Shown piece by piece: positions 44,600 through 57,734 of a DNA stretch of 64,000 nt (position 1 is the first letter of the stretch; every line of letters starts with the position of its first letter). The notes beneath the pieces are model-generated. The model saw nothing but the letters and a program-made list of their open reading frames with translations, was not told the origin of the DNA and searched no databases. The stretch is taken from positions 1,302,001-1,366,000 of the forward strand of contig JACGCM010002657.1 of NCBI GenBank assembly GCA_014058105.1, written 5' to 3'. Source of the DNA: Kingdonia uniflora. Lineage: Eukaryota > Streptophyta > Magnoliopsida > Ranunculales > Circaeasteraceae. A program made the translations under genes and the position numbers.

Positions 44600-45800
44600 G
44601 GCCATTGACCTTAAAAATATTTTTGTTCTTAGGATCTTCCACCTCTACGGCTCCATGAAGATAAACAGTTCTAATTACAAAAGGCCGTACTAACGAGAAC
44701 GTAATTTCCTAGGAAATAAACGTAGTCGTGAATTGTAGAGTAAAATTTTCTGATTAGGCACCAATTTTTTGCGAATAATCAACTTATCATGAAAAGCTTT
44801 AGTTCGTTCCTTGAAATTTTTTGCATTTTCATAAGCCTCGCGACGAAGTTCATTAAGTTCAGAAAGTTGAAGTTTACTATGTGATCCGGCTTTATCTATT
44901 TCAAAGTTGAAGGCCTTTGTAGCCTAGAGGGCCTTGTGTTCCAAATCTACAGGTAAGTGGTATGCCTTCCCAAAGGCAAGTCTATAGGGTGACATAGCAA
45001 TCAGGGTTTTATAAGCTATTTGATATGCCGATATGTCATCATCTAGACGATAAGACCAATCTTTACGATCGGTTCGAAAAGTTTTTTATAATATTCTTTT
45101 GAACTCCCGATTGGATACTTCGACTTCACCACTTGTTTGTGGATGATAAGATGTGGCAACTTTATGAGTGATGGAGTAAGTTTTCAAAATATTTTAAAAG
45201 ACGCAGTTACAATAATGTTTACCACCATCACTAATAATTGCCCGAGGCGTGCCAAAATAATTAAAAATAGTTTTCAAAATTTTTACCACGGGCTTATGGT
45301 CATTTGTTTAACATGGCACCACCTCAACCCATTTAGAAACATAATTAACTGCAACTAGAATATAAAGGTAATCGCGAGAAGATGGAAATGGGCCCATAAA
45401 GTCAATGCCCCGAATATTAAATAGTTCAACAATAAGGATGTTGTTCAAGGGCATCATGTTTCAATGAGAAATATTCCCGGTCCTCTGGCACCTATCACAT
45501 TTAGAACAAAAGGTATGTGCGACACGAAAAAGGGTAGGCCAATAACGACCAGATTGATGGACTTTTGCAGCAGTTTTCTTGGTCCCAAAATGTCCACCGC
45601 AAGCTAAGGTATGGCAAAATTTAAGTACACTATGGAAGTCATCATTTAGGATGAATCTCCTAATCGCTATGTCAGAACAAAACTTATAAAGATAAGGATC
45701 GTCCCAACTAAAATGTCTAACCTCGTGCAAGAATTTGGTTCTATCTTGCTTTGACCAATATGGAGGTAATTGCTGCGTAGCAAGATAATTGACAATATCG
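44600..45800 (-). pseudogene. Integrase region of the full copy
   Basis: The best-preserved part is 45730-45461, with the HHCC zinc-binding module (FCHTLACGGHFGTKK..., FCSKCDRCQR) that precedes the integrase core. The core and C-terminal part (45440-44600) align with 40330-39461 but carry frameshifts and stops. Integrase would insert the cDNA copy into nuclear DNA. Confidence 0.85.
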
Positions 45801-48202
45801 GCGAACCAAAGCAGTTATGAGACAGCCATGAGCTGCTCATCTAGAAATGTCTCTAAGATAGGGAGAAAATCATCAGCACCCTCAGTGAGAATTCCAGATA
45901 GATGATCCACAACCACATTCCCAACACCTTTCTTATCTCGAATTTCGATATCAAATTCATGAAACAAAAGAATCCATCTGACTAACCGACGCTTAGCGTC
46001 TTCTTAAGATAGTAAATACTTTAAGGCCGTATGGTCGGTGTAAATAATGATTTTGGATCCAGCAAGGTATGATCGAAATTTCTCCAATGCAAACACAATG
46101 GCTAATAACTCCTTCTCTGTGGTAGAGTAATTTAACTGTGCGTCATTAAGCACGCGTATAGCATAGTAAATAACATGAGGCTTATTATCAATTCGTTGTA
46201 CTTAAACTGCTCCAACAGTGTAATCTGATGCATCACAGATGAGCTCAAAGGGAAGTTCCGAATTGGGAAGTTGGATGATAGCGGCTGAGTTAATAAAAGG
46301 TTGGGCTTCTCAAAAGCTCTTGAACATGCGTCATCAAAGTTGAAATTAGTGTTCTTAGCAAGCAAATTGCAAAAGGGCTGGGAAATTTTACTAAAATCTT
46401 AGATGAACCGGCGATTAAACCCAGCATGCCCCAAAAATGATCGAATGGCCTTAACCGTTCGAGGTGGAGGTAAAGAAGAAATAATGTCAATCTTGGCCTT
46501 ATCGACTTCAATCCCTTTGCTGGAGATAATATGTCCAAGAACTATCCCTTGCATGACCATGAAGTGACACTTTTCCCAGTTTAACACCAAATTGGTTTGT
46601 GAACATCATTCTAGCGCGAGCTCTAAATGGTGTAAACATTCGTCAAAAGGTGATCCATACATAAAAAAGTCATCCATAAGGATTTTAATAAATTTATCAA
46701 CCATATCAGAAAATATGCTCATCATACAAAGCTGGAATGTAGCGGGTGCATTACACAACCCAAATGGCATACGCCGATAAGCATATGTCATGTAGGGACA
46801 CTTGAAAGTTGTCTTCTCCTGATCTTCAGGGGAAATGGAGATCTGATTGTATCCAGAATAGCCGTAAAGAAAATAGTAATATCTTTTTTCGGCTAAGCGT
46901 TCAAGCATTTGATCAATGAAAGGAAGTGGAAAATGATCTTTCCTTGTGACCATGTTTAATTTCCTATAGTCGATACATACACGCTACCCGGTGGTCATGC
47001 AGGTGGGGATTAGGTCATTATTTTCATTCTCAACTACAGTAATACCTGATTTCTTAGGTACAACCTGAATGGCATGACCCACTTATTATCCGAAATGGGG
47101 TATATGATACCCGAATCCAAAGTTTGAGAAATTCCTTCTTCACCACCTCCAACTTGGTGGGATTCAATCGCCGCTGTATTTTGCGAGAATTTTTAGCACC
47201 TTCCTCGAGATTGATATGATGCATGCAAACGGCTGGGCTAATCCCCTTCAAGTCTGCTATAGACCACCCTAGGGCTGATTTGTGTCTTCCATGAACACCC
47301 ATCAATCTACTTTCCTGGTCAACATTGAGGTTGGAAGCTATGATCATAGGCAGAGTGCTAGAATCACCTAAGAAAGCATACTTCAAAGTCTTAGGTAATG
47401 GCTTGAGGTCTAACTTGGGTGCATTAATAATGGATAGAATAGGCAAAGTAGTGGACGGCTCCAAAGGTTCAACATGAGGTCTCTATTTGGACATGGTAAA
47501 AATAGGTATTGAGTCAAGTAGAACATTAAGCTCATCAACATTCGGATTTTCATCGAAGTCATCACCAAAGTTCACAAGACATGATTCTAAGTGATCTTCT
47601 GAAAATGATTTAGGGAACGAGTTGTAAACTCGGCAGTCAATCATATTCAGCTCAGCCATATCATCAGAATGAGAAACTTGTGTATTATTGTTAAAAACAT
47701 TGAGCTTGATCTTCATGTCTCCCATTGATAGTTGTAAGACCCCATTAAATTAATTAATAATTGCTTGAGCAGTCGGAAGGAAAGGGCGACCCAATATGAT
47801 GGGGATCTCACAGCTAGGATTTTTTATATCTTCAGTGTCCAAAACAACAAAAACCACAAGAAAAATGAGGGTATCAACCTTGATAAGGATATCCTCAAGG
47901 ATACCACGTGGGTATCGTATTGACCTGCCAGCCAATTGAAGTATCATTCGGGTAGGTTCGAGTTCTCCAAGTCTTAATTCTTGATAGACCGAGTAAGGTA
48001 GAACATTCACACTAGCACATAAGTCAAGTAACACCCTATCCACTTTGTGATCTCCAATTTTACAACGGATGGTTGGGCTTCTAGGATTTCGAAGCTTAGG
48101 CGGGGTTAATATCTCAATCAAGAAGAATATCTTGTGCACATTGATTTTCCTTTTCCTAGTGCACGCATCCTTAAGGAGTTTGGCATATACAGGGATAAGC
48201 AT
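45801..48202 (-). pseudogene. Protease, reverse transcriptase and RNase H of the full copy
   Basis: Protease at 48202-47750 has VLLDLCASVNVLPYSVYQEL (Gly of the active-site DxGAS changed to Cys) and the flap-distal ILGRPFL. A linker (47725-47483) leads to the RT N-terminus (47464-47054, including RLNPTKLEVVKKEF). The RT core 46953-46606 retains FPLPFIDQML, RMPFGLCNAPATFQ and an intact LMDDFF catalytic motif. RT end and RNase H follow (46590-46000) with stops and frameshifts. Gag, protease and the RT N-terminus are in one frame, so this was a single gag-pol polyprotein; the RT core is now one base out. Confidence 0.9.
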
Positions 48203-48235
48203 GATGGCATCGAGTACTGGAATATTTATATGAAC

Positions 48236-50113
48236 TTACTTAAATGCATCCAATATCTCGTCAAATTGAATTCCTTTATTAGCAGGAAGAGGGCGTTGTG
48301 GATAAGGCACATTTAGCTCAATATGTGCCTTTTGTACGGAAATTGATGAAGTAGTTAACTCCTTAGATTTCTTTGAAGGTGCACTCGTACTGACCTCATC
48401 CTCAATAGTAACGGGTGTTGGCTCAACCCTAGGCATTTCAACTTGGTTATCAATTTGTCTACCACTTCGTAGAGCTGTAATGGCATTAACATGCTTTAGG
48501 ATTGAGCTAGAATCAAACATCGGTGGTCCCTTCAGATTAGATACAGGTTGGCTAGGTAGAGTACTTGGTGGTCTCTCATGCAATGCATTTGCCAATTGTC
48601 CTATATGAGTCTCGAGATTAGAGATAAATTAGGATGTTGAATTGTGATTCACCAAAGTCTATTGTTAAAATTGTATCATTTGTTGATAAAATTGCAATAC
48701 TTTTTTTTGGCTTTCCATTGATTGTTGTATGAAGAGAGCAAGATTATCATCCAAAGATGGCTTAGGTAGAACGGGTGGGAACTGTTTAGATTACTGAAAG
48801 GATTGCTGAGATGCCGGATGATAAGATTGAGATAGGGGATTCCAAGGAAAATTATGACCTGAGGTTGGTGGCTCTCCAAAACCTGAACTGGTTTGGTTGT
48901 TCTTCCACAAAAAAATTGGGTGGTTCTGCCAAGTTGGCTTGTAAGAGTCAAAGGGCCTCTTGTAGGTATTATTCAAAGTATTCACTTGCTCTTGATTGTC
49001 ATTCATTTCATTGAGCATGGGGCACATTTGAGTCACATGGGTTACATCATAATAAACGGTACAACCCTGTTGTTAAACCAGGTTCACACTACCCTTAGAT
49101 TGATTCGTAGCCATAGCCTCGATTTTTTGGGTAAGAGTATCTAATTGGCCTTTGATGGCCATTCCCTCATACGCTTCGTATAAGCCACCTTTCTTGGTTG
49201 TACAAATACTTCTATGTGGATCAAAATCCCACTGCTGAGAGTTCTCAGCCAATGTCTCAAACTCCTCATAAGCTCTATCAGGTTCAAGGTCCTGGAATTT
49301 GCCACTATGCATGAATTCCATTCTATAACAATTCTCAAAAGTTATTCTACGATAGAAGATCTGGGCTAGATGTTGTTTCTCAAAACCATGATGGGGACAT
49401 TGTGAAAGAAGATCTTTATATCTTTCCCATGCCTCGTAAAACGTTTTACTTTCATTTTGAATAAATTTAACAACTGCATTTCTAAGAGCGAAGGTTTTTC
49501 CCATAGAAAACCATTTGGTTTTAAACTTGGTCTCCATTTGATCCCATGAATTGGTAGATGCTGGGGCCAATGAATCAAGCCAATGACTCGCCTTGTCTTT
49601 TAACGAGAATAGGAATAAATGAAAGAGGACGGAATCCTCAGTAAAATGTTGGTATTTGGAGAGTGCACAAATTTTCTTAAACTCGTAGACGTGCTTATAA
49701 GGGCTCTCAGAATCAAGCCCACAAAAAGTAGGTAACATTTGGATCACACTAGGCTTGATTTCATAATAGTTTGTCGTGACAACTGGTAGCACAATACGTG
49801 AAGGCATATCACTCACCACTGGGGTCCAATAGTCTCTAAGAGATTTGGCGGCAGCCATAATTGGGGGTTCGAGTTCTAGCTCTACAATAAGTTCTATTGG
49901 GTCAACTTTAGATGAATTACCTTTCTCCGAAATTGGAAAAACTTGAGATGGATTACTTTCCTCCCAAACTGGGGCTCCTAAGTCCTCTATGGTATTGATT
50001 GGGCAAGGTGGTCGCCCTCTCCGTTTAGGCTGAGTTGGTGGCCCATAAATGGGCAAAGGTTCTGGTAAGGCTCCTAAACGTTTTCCTTCACGTGTCCAAT
50101 TGATCATGCACAA
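48236..50113 (-). pseudogene. Gag of the full copy
   Basis: An open frame of 346 codons (50113-49073) begins MCMINWTREGKR and holds the capsid-like retrotransposon gag region: PSRIVLPVVTTNYYEIKP, IQMLPTFCGLDSESPYKHV, DKASHWLDSLAP, then HHGFEKQHLAQIFYRRITFE and LEPDRAYEEFETLAENS. After a stop the frame continues through a degraded zinc knuckle (CTVYYDVTHVTQMC, second Cys lost), SKQFPPVLPKPSLDDNL and, after further stops, to 48236. It forms particles and packages RNA in active relatives. An N-terminal basic GRPPCP-like stretch is also visible. Confidence 0.92.
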
Positions 50114-50540
50114 CTAATAATCAATAAAATTCAGCACCCGTTGCATTAAATAACCAATCAAACATAGATTCTAGCACATCAACGTTTTTTTAAAAGTAAT
50201 AACTAGGTCTCTCTTATATTCTTCTATGTTGAAAATAGGTACGATGGCAAAAGGCTTTGGTTCCTATACTCCCCTACGTCACTATGCTTGTACCAGCTTA
50301 AAGTAGATGTTCAGTCCTCACGCCCGAGCGAGTCGCCTTATCGTACGTCAGCACTCGGAACGGTGATGTCGCAAACCTAAAACCTAGTATTTCGCGGTGC
50401 TAGGCTAGGGCCGTATCCTATGAACCTGTGATTGTAGCCCGGTCCGGTACACCTATCCGTTGGGTGATGAAATCTAACGGGAATCTTGCTACTCTTTTTT
50501 ATTAACAGTTATTTTGAGGTCTGGGACGTTCATTTTTCGT

Positions 50541-50564
50541 GCGATACGAATTTCTTCATATCCC
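50541..50564 (-). other. Leader hairpin of the GAATT element
   Basis: Counterpart of 29948-29971. In RNA sense GGGATATGAA and TTCGTATCGC pair around GAAA; the inner eight pairs hold if one U-G wobble is allowed, with one mismatch near the base. It lies 428 nt upstream of the gag ATG. Confidence 0.75.
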
Positions 50565-50844
50565 TAATGGGTGGTCCCACTTTTTGGAGAGCTTTATGGG
50601 TGATGAAATCCCGCAAGTCTCTAACAGTTTTTACATTTACTAATATTGGAATGAAAAAGAATATTAAACACAGTAATAGATCAATAAAACCACAACATAT
50701 TTTTTATTAGAGCAGCGTGTATTTGCACAGTCCACACAACTTTATATGTCCTAGTGCCGGGGCGGAGCGGATATGTACCCCTTCTAGATGTCATATTTGA
50801 GAAGTACCAACCAATGGAAAGTGTTTCTCGGTGAAGCTGTGGCC

Positions 50845-50894
50845 GCCCCTTCACTTATGGGGCGAAAGAAGGAAGTGCCCCTTCACTTAGGGGT
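50845..50894 (-). other. Tandem stem-loops in the GAATT element leader
   Basis: GCCCC/GGGGC around TTCACTTAT (50845-50863), then CCCC/GGGG around TTCACTTA (50878-50893), 33 bp apart as in E. Confidence 0.75.
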
Positions 50895-51408
50895 CACAAG
50901 AAGGATGAATTTGATGGTGCCTTTAGCTTTGCGTATTGTCTGTCTCATTTCCAACTTCGTGACTATCTAGAATTTAGCTTCCCTGCCGCTCCAAACAAGT
51001 GATGAATGAACAGCGGTGTCCTTAACGGGGACTGCTTTTGTATTGGTTTTTTAAAACACTGTAACTCACAAACGACAAAGCAGAGAAATATGATCTATAG
51101 CAATTCAGAAAGGGTTTAGAATTATCTAAAACTTTTGTAGCAAACGTATTTCCCAACTTTGAATTATAGATGATCAAAAACGGTGAAACATTCAGGGACA
51201 GACTTCACAGCTACTATAGCGCCAAAAACTCGAAACAATTTTTTTTTTTTAGAACTAAACTAGAGAAACGATAATAATAGAAATACTATATGCTATTACC
51301 GGTCACTATAATACAACTTACTAAAAGAAACATAAAAGAAGGAAAAATTGGCTTAAAATAACATCTTAATAAAATGCATTTTAGTCCCCGGCAACGGCGC
51401 CAAAAACT

Positions 51409-52523
51409 TGATTGATTATAAACTGACGTCTTAAAAGACCCGCAAGTGCATGGTGTACCATTAAGTACAAGGGTAAGAGGGGTCGTATACCTAGAGACTT
51501 GTATTGCGAATTATACATCTAGCTACTAGTTTTATCCAATAACAACGAGTTTGTGTAGGTTTTGAAATAAAAAGAAAAATAAAACAAATTACAAGATTAA
51601 TTGGAGTGAAAAACAAAGGCATCGATTCCACTCCACCCTTTGAAGCCGTTAGATAGCATAAATAATTAAAGTAAATTACGAGTTCTCGTATCGCATATCC
51701 TTGGTCGGGCATATGCAATACATCAAAAGATACAAGAGATTTAGTAATTGAGAACTACCCATAAACCAACTTACTCAACCATGGTCCGGTTGATAAGTAT
51801 GAATTATCTTCTCTTCTCTATGTTCCTAACCTATCTTGTTATGGTCCAACAAGATGGTTACATAGATTCATTATTTATCATAATCCTACCTATGGCCAAG
51901 CATAGGATGAAGGAATAGGAATATACAAAATTACAGGATAAAGAGAAAGTAATTACTCTAACTAAGCTACACAATCAACACTAAGGCTACATTGGGTGGA
52001 GCTTCCTCTGGCCTTGGCTATGAAAATTAGCTACTCATTCCTTTGATCATTGTCATACTACTATTACTACGATAAAATTAAAAGATAAGAACAAGAGAAA
52101 GAATAACTTTTATTGCGACGAACTTTGATTTACACTCTCCAATATGATCCCTCATGGGTGGGATTCCCCTCCTATTTATAGTGTATAGGAAGGGTTTCTA
52201 AATATCGCCATTAATATAAAATCCCCTAAACAATGCCTAAAATCATGCATATATATTACAATTCATGAGAATAATATCTATATCTAATTTTCTTCAATGG
52301 GCTTCCATGCATGGGCCTTTGGTTGACATCTTTAAATTAGAATCATTGTTGGAATGCATCACCCTTGTGCTTCGTTAAAGACCAGAAAAATATACGACTT
52401 GTTTATCATGCGACCGATTTCTGTAAATATAAACAAAAACAATATTAGTGTCACATTTATTTAATAAATGACTAGGTAGATATAAATTTAGGAGTTGTAC
52501 ACGTAAATATTACGTGTCTATCA
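51409..52523 (-). repeat. LTR C (5' LTR)
   Basis: Starts TGATTGATTATAAACTGACG and ends ACGTGTCTATCA, length 1,115 bp, followed directly by GAATT. Confidence 0.95.
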
Positions 52524-52990
52524 GAATTCAATAATTTTTTTCATTACAGCTAGAGTTTTAGCCATAGTGATGAATTTTGATGTGAAATTCTTTAAGAGTT
52601 CGGTCCATGGCCTAATTGGCAAAGGTGCTAATAAATCTAGTTATCGACATGCTCTCTCTTTTAAAGGGAAGGGAAAATGACGGACTCAAATAGATTCCTC
52701 CGTGATGCTTTCATAACACAAAAGTGCACATATCTTTTCAAAGTCGCTTATGTGCCAATAAGGACATTCTGTGTCAATCCCCTTATAAGTGGTTAACTTT
52801 TAGTGACACCCAGTTTGATCTCAAAGCTTTGGGCTTCAATGTTGGGTAAAACTATACTGGAAGGTATTGCACCTACGACAGGGGTCTAATAATCTAGAAT
52901 GAATTTTTGAGTTATTGGAGTATAAATTTTTATTTCAATCGTCAACTAAATGGGGTTGATTAAACTTTAATCAATTTTCTCTAGATTGTC
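52524..52990 (-). pseudogene. Element H gag, upstream part
   Basis: The - strand reads SSIVLPNIEAQSFEIKLGV, then after stops FPFPLKERACR-stop-LDLLAPLP and LLKNFTSKFITMAKTLAV. This aligns with the PSRIVLP...DKASHWLDSLAP segment of the intact-frame gag at 50113-49073. It continues directly into 36881 once the nested element is removed. Confidence 0.75.
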
Positions 52991-53109
52991 GGCAAGTACG
53001 ATCGTATTGCTATTACTACGACTATTTCTTATAAGGCATCTTTTACGTGGGCTAGATCTGAGTAAAGGTATACATCTTAAAGAAATGCAGGAGAAATTTA
53101 GCCAAAAAT

Positions 53110-54398
53110 CAAGACAAAGGGCATCTATAGACCCCCAATTTTGGGACCCCAGGTATTCAAACACCGGCATTCGCAAGTCAACTACGTGGCTTGGTCCGTA
53201 AGCTTTAACAAAAAGAGTGTAATACTCTTCATACGTTAGAAATATAAGAAAATAAAGAAAAACTTAGTTTTGTATAGTCCCACATTACTTATGTAATCAA
53301 AGGGCATTGGTTTCTTCAGCAATAAAAGAAACCTTGCCTTAATTATATTCTTCATCACTCATTGGAATAAAATTCAAGAGGAAGCTTTTTGTTTAAGAGT
53401 AAGTGTTTAGTTTTATACTTGCTTGGGCATAAACCCAGGTATGGTCGGCTGAACTCCTTTGTTATGACTAGGGAGGAAGTTGGTCTACCTGAGTAGCCAT
53501 TAGCTGAGTCTAGTTGTTGGGTGGCCTTTGGCTCTCACCCTTAACGGTCGGAGGGAAGGTCTAGGAGGGCTAACACTTTAATTTTTTTTGCCCTTTTTCC
53601 TAGTATCCTTTCTTAAGACCTAGAGGCATAGGATTACACCTATCTAAGAAAGTGTACACCTGGAGTTCCATAAATTCCTCCTCAGAGGTCTAAGGAAGGG
53701 ATAAGAAGGATTGACATTTCTAAGTGAGACTGATCCCTATCCCGAGCCCCCTCCTAAGGACTAGCGATGGATAGGGTTATGACTCTCAAAGAGGGTACTG
53801 CTGGATGATTTGTCGTGTCTTAACTTTTTATGAGGTAAAGACTAGGGCAAGTGGTGCTCTCTGTAGACCAGACATGTCCTAGCTCACTCAGTTGATAGGT
53901 AGGGGTATGATTTTTTATTTGGATCACATCCGAGGATCCAGGTATAGTGTAAGAACGGTCTAAAGCCTTAAAGTCAGTAGGACTCTGGAAACACCCACTA
54001 GGGTACAACAAGGTCCTGGAGCCTAATAGGCTTAGGACTGAGTTGACCCTCTAGACTAACTACAGACGTTGGTCTGGACTCTGTTCTAAATAAGGAGGGT
54101 CCTGACTCAGGACAATCATAAGTAGTGGTCCTTAAGCAGGGTACTTAAATAAAGTTTTGGAAGGTAACCCCACAGGTAGATCCTTGTAAGAAAGGCTCAA
54201 GTAGGGGACACAAAATTCTAAAGTCATAGTTCTCCTCTTGAATATTCCTCTCCTCACAAAATACTCTTCAACCATCTCTAGAAAACAACAAAAACCAACA
54301 TTTTCAAGCCGTAGAACTATCACCGATACCCAGCGTAATTCGACGTTACTTACCGACATGCTACAATATTAGAGGAATTTATTGAAGAAAAAAATCTA
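53110..54398 (+). mobile_element. LTR copy D2, opposite orientation, with primer-binding site
   Basis: Homologous to D1, D3 and D4 in inverted orientation (CCACATTACTTATGTAATCA, GGACCCTCC read as its complement, GGATCACATCCGAGGATCC). Its first part is missing. Just right, 54409-54427 reads TGGCAACATTGCCATCAGGGA, a degraded Athila-type primer-binding site, so D2 was the 5' LTR of a + strand element. Confidence 0.65.
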
Positions 54399-54911
54399 AT
54401 GTATTAACTGGCAACATTGCCATCAGGGAACAAAAGTTGAGTTAACAGTTTAAGCCTTGACTAAGCATCAACTCCCAATTAATGAGCCTTTTAATGTTAA
54501 CATTTTTTTTCTAGCAAGCTTTAGATTATTAGTATAACACTAGTTTAGTAGTTTTTCATTGGCTTAGTTGATTGTTATAATTTCACACCGCTTAATAATG
54601 GTAATAACAAAGTTTAGAGCTGCACCCTGTGGAGGAAACTCTTATAAGGGACTCCCAGCCCATGAGATTTAACAAAAGCTATATTATACAAATTCTGATA
54701 ACTATCCCCATCGACCTTAATTAATTAAATATTAAAAGCCAGCAGAAGATTTTAAGGGATTTCATCACCTGCGGACTAGACTTGGGTATTGGTCGTGAAT
54801 TCATAAAACATACATAAGTGGACATCGTTAGCTACAGATGGGAGGTGTGACATCACCGGAACTGGGTGTTGATGATGGAAAAGGCAACTCACCTACAACC
54901 CCTGGATCTAC
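54399..54911. other. Remnant internal region after D2
   Basis: AT-rich, no frame recognised. It probably represents the leader of the + strand element, cut off at the D3a boundary. Confidence 0.35.
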
Positions 54912-55136
54912 TATGCTTTATTAGTGTTTTGGCTCATCCAATTGCCTTTAGAATAATGAATGCATAAAGAAGGCTTCGTAAGGCCTTTTACTCTTGTTTC
55001 AAGGCAAGTTCTCTGAAGAGGGTCTAAAATCAAGAAAATAGGGAACATGGTCATTAGCCTCATTTATTTGTAACTCAGAATGAGCAAAATGACTTGCTTT
55101 TGGTGCTTTTAAAATGTTAGATTTTAGAACATATCA
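54912..55136 (-). repeat. LTR fragment D3a
   Basis: Matches only the last 225 bp (+ strand order) of D1 and D4: AGAATAATGAATGCATAAAG, then AACTCAGAATGA, ending ACATATCA. It supplies the part missing from the right end of D3. Confidence 0.7.
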
Positions 55137-55544
55137 CCCATCACCTACCTTTAAGGACTTCATCCCCACCATATCGACCATCATTTTGTTGAACTAATGG
55201 TCACCTTCAAATATGTCAATCTCAATGTCCCACTACTGGAGATAATAATATTTATACCCTTATACGCCAAGTTCCTGGTGGAAGCATGTACAAGAAAATG
55301 AAGACAAAATGTGTGCAGGAAAGCTTTCCTTGGAGAAAATATAACACCGCCCAAGTTTAGGAATCCTGGATGTCCTACTAACCCAAGCACTATGGGTGTG
55401 AACATGGGATTGCAAAGCGTTATTAGATTTGGAGGCAAGTGTTAATGTTCTTCTTGGGATGGGAGAACTAAAACCAACAAAGATAACTTTTCTGATGGCT
55501 GATCGATCAATAAGATGCCGATACAGTTGACTTTCTAATTCAAT
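55137..55544. other. Unassigned segment between D3a and D3
   Basis: An open frame on the - strand (55438-55181) has no recognised motif. It may be decayed retrotransposon sequence. Confidence 0.3.
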
Positions 55545-56975
55545 AAATTCCCACTACTTCTATAGTATGTTGGTAAACGGGGTTGATCCACGCTGGGGAT
55601 CGGCGTCGGTTCCTTGGTTTGTAAATATGGGGTTATAGTTTGATTGGCAGAGCTGGTTGGAGATTTATTTGAGAGGAGAGGAAATTTCCAATAAAGATAC
55701 TATGACTTCAGGATTTGCATCCTCTACTTGAGTTAGTTATAACTAGATCTTTCTGTGAGGTTACCTCCCTAAGCTCTCTTTGAGTACCCTTCTAAGGGGT
55801 CACTACTCGTAACTGTCCTGAGTCGGGACCCTCCTTATTCGGGACAGAGTCTAGACCTTTCTTTTTAGGAGCAAGGCCTCACCATCAGTAGTTGGTCTGG
55901 ATGGAAATGAACATCTTATTCATAAACTTATTAGGCTCCAGGACCTCGTTATGCCCAAGTAAGTGTTATCAAATTCCTGCCACTTTTAAGGCTTTAGCCC
56001 TTCTCATAACTCATTTGGTTCCTTGAATGGGATCCTAAGAAGGACTCACGACACTACCTATTAACTGAGTGAACTAGAAACATGGCTGGTTTATAAAGAA
56101 CATCACTTGCTCTATTATCTACCTCAAATAAGTTTGAGGTCTAACAAATCTTTCAGGTGCACCCTTTATGAAAGGCGCACTCCTATCCCTATATAGTTCT
56201 TAGGAGGGACCTAGAGTAGGGATTACTTTATATTAAATATGCTAATCATTCTTGTCCCTCCCAGGACTTCTGAGGAGGAGGATTTTGTAAATTTTTAGGT
56301 GTATCTTCTCATAGAGATACGTGTTCTTATGCTTCTAGAGTCTTAGGGAAGGGCAATAGGAATAGGGGCAAGATTTAATTAACATTATTAACCTCCCCCT
56401 AGACCCTCCCTTAGATCTATGAGGGGAGTCTTGAAGGTGACCCAACAATTAGACTCAGCTAATGGCTCCCCAGGTAAACTAGTTTCCTCCTTAGTCATTG
56501 AGAGGTGATTCTTTTTCTACTGGGAGGGTAGATCTTTTATAGCTAAGAAACCCAATGTCTTTTATTTTATAAGTAATGGGGGACTAAACAGAGCTGAGTT
56601 ATCTTTATTTTCTCCTACATTCGACATTCTAAGGGTATACAAGTCGTTTGGCCAAAACTTGGGGATCTATTAATACTGTGGACCCATAAACGCTGGTTAC
56701 ATGAGATTTATAGGGCCGTGATCGTGGGTCTACGGTGACCTTTGGACTTCTAGTTTGGTCAGGCTTCAATTGGGCTTCTTTTAGATGTATGAATTAGATC
56801 AGATTTGGCCATGTCATCCTAGAATATGTAGATTGCATTTAGTCATTCCATGAAGACCAAGAAACATTCTGAATAGCTAGAACTTGTCCCTGAGACTTGG
56901 TGTAGCATCCATCTGGAACTTTTGTGCTTCAGGAGTATGTTGGCTTCTTATATTGCCTCTGATATAAGACAAAAA
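55545..56975 (-). mobile_element. LTR copy D3
   Basis: Collinear with D1 from AATTCCCACTACTTCTATAG to GGCTTCTTATATTGCCTCTG, where homology stops abruptly. Its terminal 250 bp are missing at the right side. Confidence 0.65.
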
Positions 56976-57446
56976 TTCCTTAATTTTTATATGATAGAGG
57001 AAATAGATAGAGTATGGCTCTAGTTTTTATGGTATAATGGTCAGTTGGGTGAAGATATATATAAGCTTTTGCTTGTTGGATATGGTGCTTCCAAATGAAC
57101 TTCGGTCTCACAAACATCAAAATTGGAAGATTAGGATTTTACTAAGGTTAAAGTCTGATTACTAAGTTGTTTTTAATTAAAATTATTAATAGACCCTATA
57201 AAATGACAAATCAATTAGTGCCATTGACGGGGAGGCGACGAAATGTATTAATTCTTTAGGACTCCATAAAAAATATTAGTAGTTAGTAGCTAGAAGCTAG
57301 TTAGTATAGTTCTTAGGGATAACAGACAGAGGTACCAAACAAGAATTCTTGGGAATCACAACCATTGTCTAGCCTATTTAAGATTTTTCACAGAAGAGTT
57401 AAAGGAGACCTATATTTATTCTAAATATTGCTAATTTATTTGGTCT
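56976..57446. other. Segment with a primer-binding-site-like sequence
   Basis: TGCCATTGACGGGGAGG at 57219-57235 resembles the Athila-type primer-binding site on the + strand, suggesting an LTR end just left of it and an internal region to the right. No other feature is seen. Confidence 0.4.
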
Positions 57447-57720
57447 GTGTTTAGTTATCGTATCCATAAACCTCATTGTCTTTTAGAAAAATATCTTATA
57501 CTGACAATGATTGGCATTGTTATGACCCACAAGTTTTTAATCCTCGATAATCTCAAATCTCAATCGTGTCATGATAATTGGTACTACCCAAACCCACCTC
57601 AACCACCAACTCAATTTTTTCCAGAGCACCAATCTTACCAATCCCCATCTACCTTTCATAAACCTATCCCAAAACCATATCTACCTTTTAGACATCTCAT
57701 TCCTACTACTGCTGCAGTAT
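57447..57720 (+). pseudogene. Gag-like remnant, proline-rich part
   Basis: The frame includes WYYPNPPQPPTQFFPEHQ and then FHKPIPKPYLPF. The composition resembles the proline/glutamine-rich gag C-terminus of Athila-like elements, but there is no diagnostic motif. Together with 59640-60200 it may form a + strand gag split by LTR D4. Confidence 0.35.
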
Positions 57721-57734
57721 GTCATTAAGAGGGG

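Larger units (their letters stand above)
50114..51408 (-). promoter_or_regulatory. 5' leader and Asp-type primer-binding site
   Basis: The leader is 1.27 kb between LTR C and gag. The primer-binding site at 51385-51402 is, on the - strand, TGGCGCCGTTGCCGGGGA, the form known from Athila-group elements. The leader is collinear with that of E (29550-31366): shared words include CTTATCGTACGT, TATTTCGCGG, CACCTATCCGTTGGGTGATG and GGGTGGTCCCAC. It holds the two conserved hairpin sites listed separately. Confidence 0.88.
36882..52523 (-). mobile_element. Nested Athila-like element in H, with internal 5.2-kb duplication and three LTRs
   Basis: GAATT is found directly before 36882 and directly after 52523, a perfect 5-bp target duplication; the split gag of H continues on both sides. 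The insert contains LTR A, a partial internal region, a second copy of the left H flank ending in GAATT, LTR B, a full internal region and LTR C. The repeated H flank (36813-36881 and 42020-42090) shows that one segment of 5,207 bp was duplicated in tandem after insertion. Transcription sense is the - strand. Coding regions all carry stops, so it is not autonomous now. Confidence 0.88.

Noticed and set aside
42091..52523. An independent full-length insertion bounded by GAATT at 42086 and 52524
   Set aside because: The left GAATT is part of a 69-bp copy of the flank also present before LTR A, so a tandem duplication inside one insertion explains it better.
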